NCBI RefSeq assembly: GCF_003945595.2
Contig: NW_024104312.1
Location: 992,001-1,056,000 of the forward strand
Reading direction: 5' to 3'
Length of the DNA: 64,000 nucleotides
DNA from: Pipra filicauda
Lineage: Eukaryota; Chordata; Aves; Passeriformes; Pipridae
The notes under the pieces are model-generated. The model had not been told where the DNA came from. It was given only the letters and a program-made list of their open reading frames with translations, and did no database searches. Shown one piece after another: positions 24,749 through 64,000 of the stretch; positions within the stretch are counted from its first letter, which is position 1; each line of letters begins with the position of its first letter. A program made the position numbers and the translations under genes.

Positions 24749-24754
24749 TTTAAT
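24749..24754 (-). terminator. ABTB3: Candidate poly(A) signal ATTAAA
   Basis: This is the common variant hexamer, about 1.19 kb downstream of the ABTB3 stop. Cleavage would be expected some 10-30 bases further left. It is a weak call because only the hexamer is seen. Confidence 0.3.
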
Positions 24755-25853
24755 TATAATTTAAAAAAGTCTAACTCGGACAACAATCTCTGGCCAGTAG
24801 CAAAATATCCACACATTACTCAAGTAAAGATCTGTTATTATCCCTTCACTGCAACAAACAGAAATCGGCACCTTGAGAAGGAGCTCCAGGGGTATCATAT
24901 CACACCCAATCGCACCAAATAAAAAAAATATGCTAATTTCACAAATGAAGTTTGACAAGAAGTAACATTGCATTTGTCTTGGCGAAACAAAGCACGAACG
25001 TAACATTTCACAGGTACAGCTACCATGCAAACGCATGTTTGTTGAGTTTGTCATTGTTTTTAACCCCAAATCACGAGTAGCATGCAGTTCTTCTGCCCCC
25101 TCCAACTACTATATTAGAGATAGTCTGGGTAATGTACCTCTTTGGTGTAACCATAGCCTGTTAGGCAAGATTATACCACCCTAGGAAAGAATACAAGCAA
25201 AACTTGATCATATGTATGTTTACACAATGTACATTTTACCATTTAAAAAAACAAAACATGTTACATAGATTCTCAAACACAGCTCTGTTGAAAATGAAAT
25301 TTTAAGCTTAAGAAATAGTTTTTAAACTACAAGGCCACCCCATTTTTTATGAACAATTTAAAAAGTTCCCACCCCTAAAAATCTGCCAGTATATTTCCTC
25401 GACTGCAACAGTCTTACCCACTCTCTAATACAGCTGATCTTTGCTTGACAGCAAGAACAGTTCTTACATTTCTCAAATGCATGAGATAATGGACTCCGGG
25501 ATAGATACAGTTCTTAAATGTGTAACACTGGAACAAATCTGACTTAAATGATTAATTGGTCAATTCAGGTGTTCCCCAGCACTACCCTTCAAGGCAGGGG
25601 CTTCTGCTGTTCACTGATGTGAGTTCTGGCTTTTGTTGGCATCAAGATCCACAAAGAGGCTTATGTTCAGGATTTGAGTACAACAGCAATTCACCAGAAA
25701 CTCTTGTACCCAGTTTGCTTAAAACCATGGAGGAACTTGGTTTTCTGTATTCTGTCATCCAAACAGGGAATACAGCCCCAGCGCAGCACCTTTGGCCAAA
25801 ACAGAACTATTTGGATGCGAAGTAGAATTTCTTAAATTTTCTTTTTTGTAGTC

Positions 25854-25890
25854 GTTTAAGCAACTGCAACAGGTTTAAGCAACTGCAACA
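25854..25890 (-). repeat. 18-base direct duplication in the ABTB3 3'UTR
   Basis: GTTTAAGCAACTGCAACA occurs at 25854-25871 and again at 25873-25890, a perfect tandem pair with 19-base period. It begins about 53 bases downstream of the stop codon. It would be transcribed as TGTTGCAGTTGCTTAAAC twice. Confidence 0.85.
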
Positions 25891-25942
25891 GCAGACTTAA
25901 CTTGCAGGGTCTTTTATCAGAGGGTTACCATCTTCCTCAGCT

Positions 25943-64000
<38,058 letters not shown>

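Larger units (their letters stand above)
24740..25942 (-). other. ABTB3: Probable ABTB3 3'UTR
   Basis: This is the sequence directly downstream of the ABTB3 stop codon, AT-rich and without interspersed repeats. The only poly(A)-signal-like hexamer I found is ATTAAA on the minus strand (plus TTTAAT at 24749-24754), which would give a 3'UTR of about 1.2 kb. A distal alternative end is possible, and the left boundary is uncertain. Confidence 0.45.

Overview
The window is vertebrate nuclear DNA, almost certainly avian. Its coding exons are short, bounded by GT-AG splice sites and separated by introns of 0.1 to 11.6 kb. It carries several CR1 LINE 3' ends, the usual retroposon of bird genomes. A decayed short element with a tRNA-Ile-like head and a CR1-like tail lies in an intron at about 6155-6292. 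Elements of that build (TguSINE1 type) are known from perching birds, so a passerine source is likely; this last step is inference.

Two protein-coding genes are supported, both on the minus strand. (1) 1132-6719 holds the first five coding exons (about 154 codons) of PWP1, a nucleolar WD-repeat protein of ribosome biogenesis and chromatin. The start codon sits in a CpG island with an E-box, two perfect CRE palindromes and GC boxes; the rest of the gene lies left of base 1. (2) 25943-59426 holds the last 13 coding exons (556 residues plus stop) of ABTB3 (BTBD11), the ankyrin-repeat and BTB/POZ protein. Its 5' exons lie right of base 64000. The order ABTB3 then PWP1, head to tail, is the order I know from human chromosome 12q23, so synteny supports both calls. 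The reading phase closes across all ABTB3 junctions and all PWP1 junctions that can be seen.

Layout: 1-6720 PWP1 5' half; 6390-6960 CpG-island promoter; about 7-24.7 kb non-coding intergenic DNA, including an AT-rich block at 13.3-15.2 kb that could be a distal 3' end or a non-coding RNA; about 24.7-25.9 kb probable ABTB3 3'UTR; 25.9-36.1 kb the exons for the BTB domain and C-terminal region; an 11.6-kb intron; 47.7-59.4 kb the exons for the central region and ankyrin repeats; 59.4-64 kb upstream intron. There is no operon, CRISPR array, intact mobile element or RNA gene. I did not find a previously undescribed system. The points most worth checking are the SINE relic, the CRE pair at the PWP1 promoter, a long CU-rich tract before one ABTB3 exon and the possible distal 3' end.
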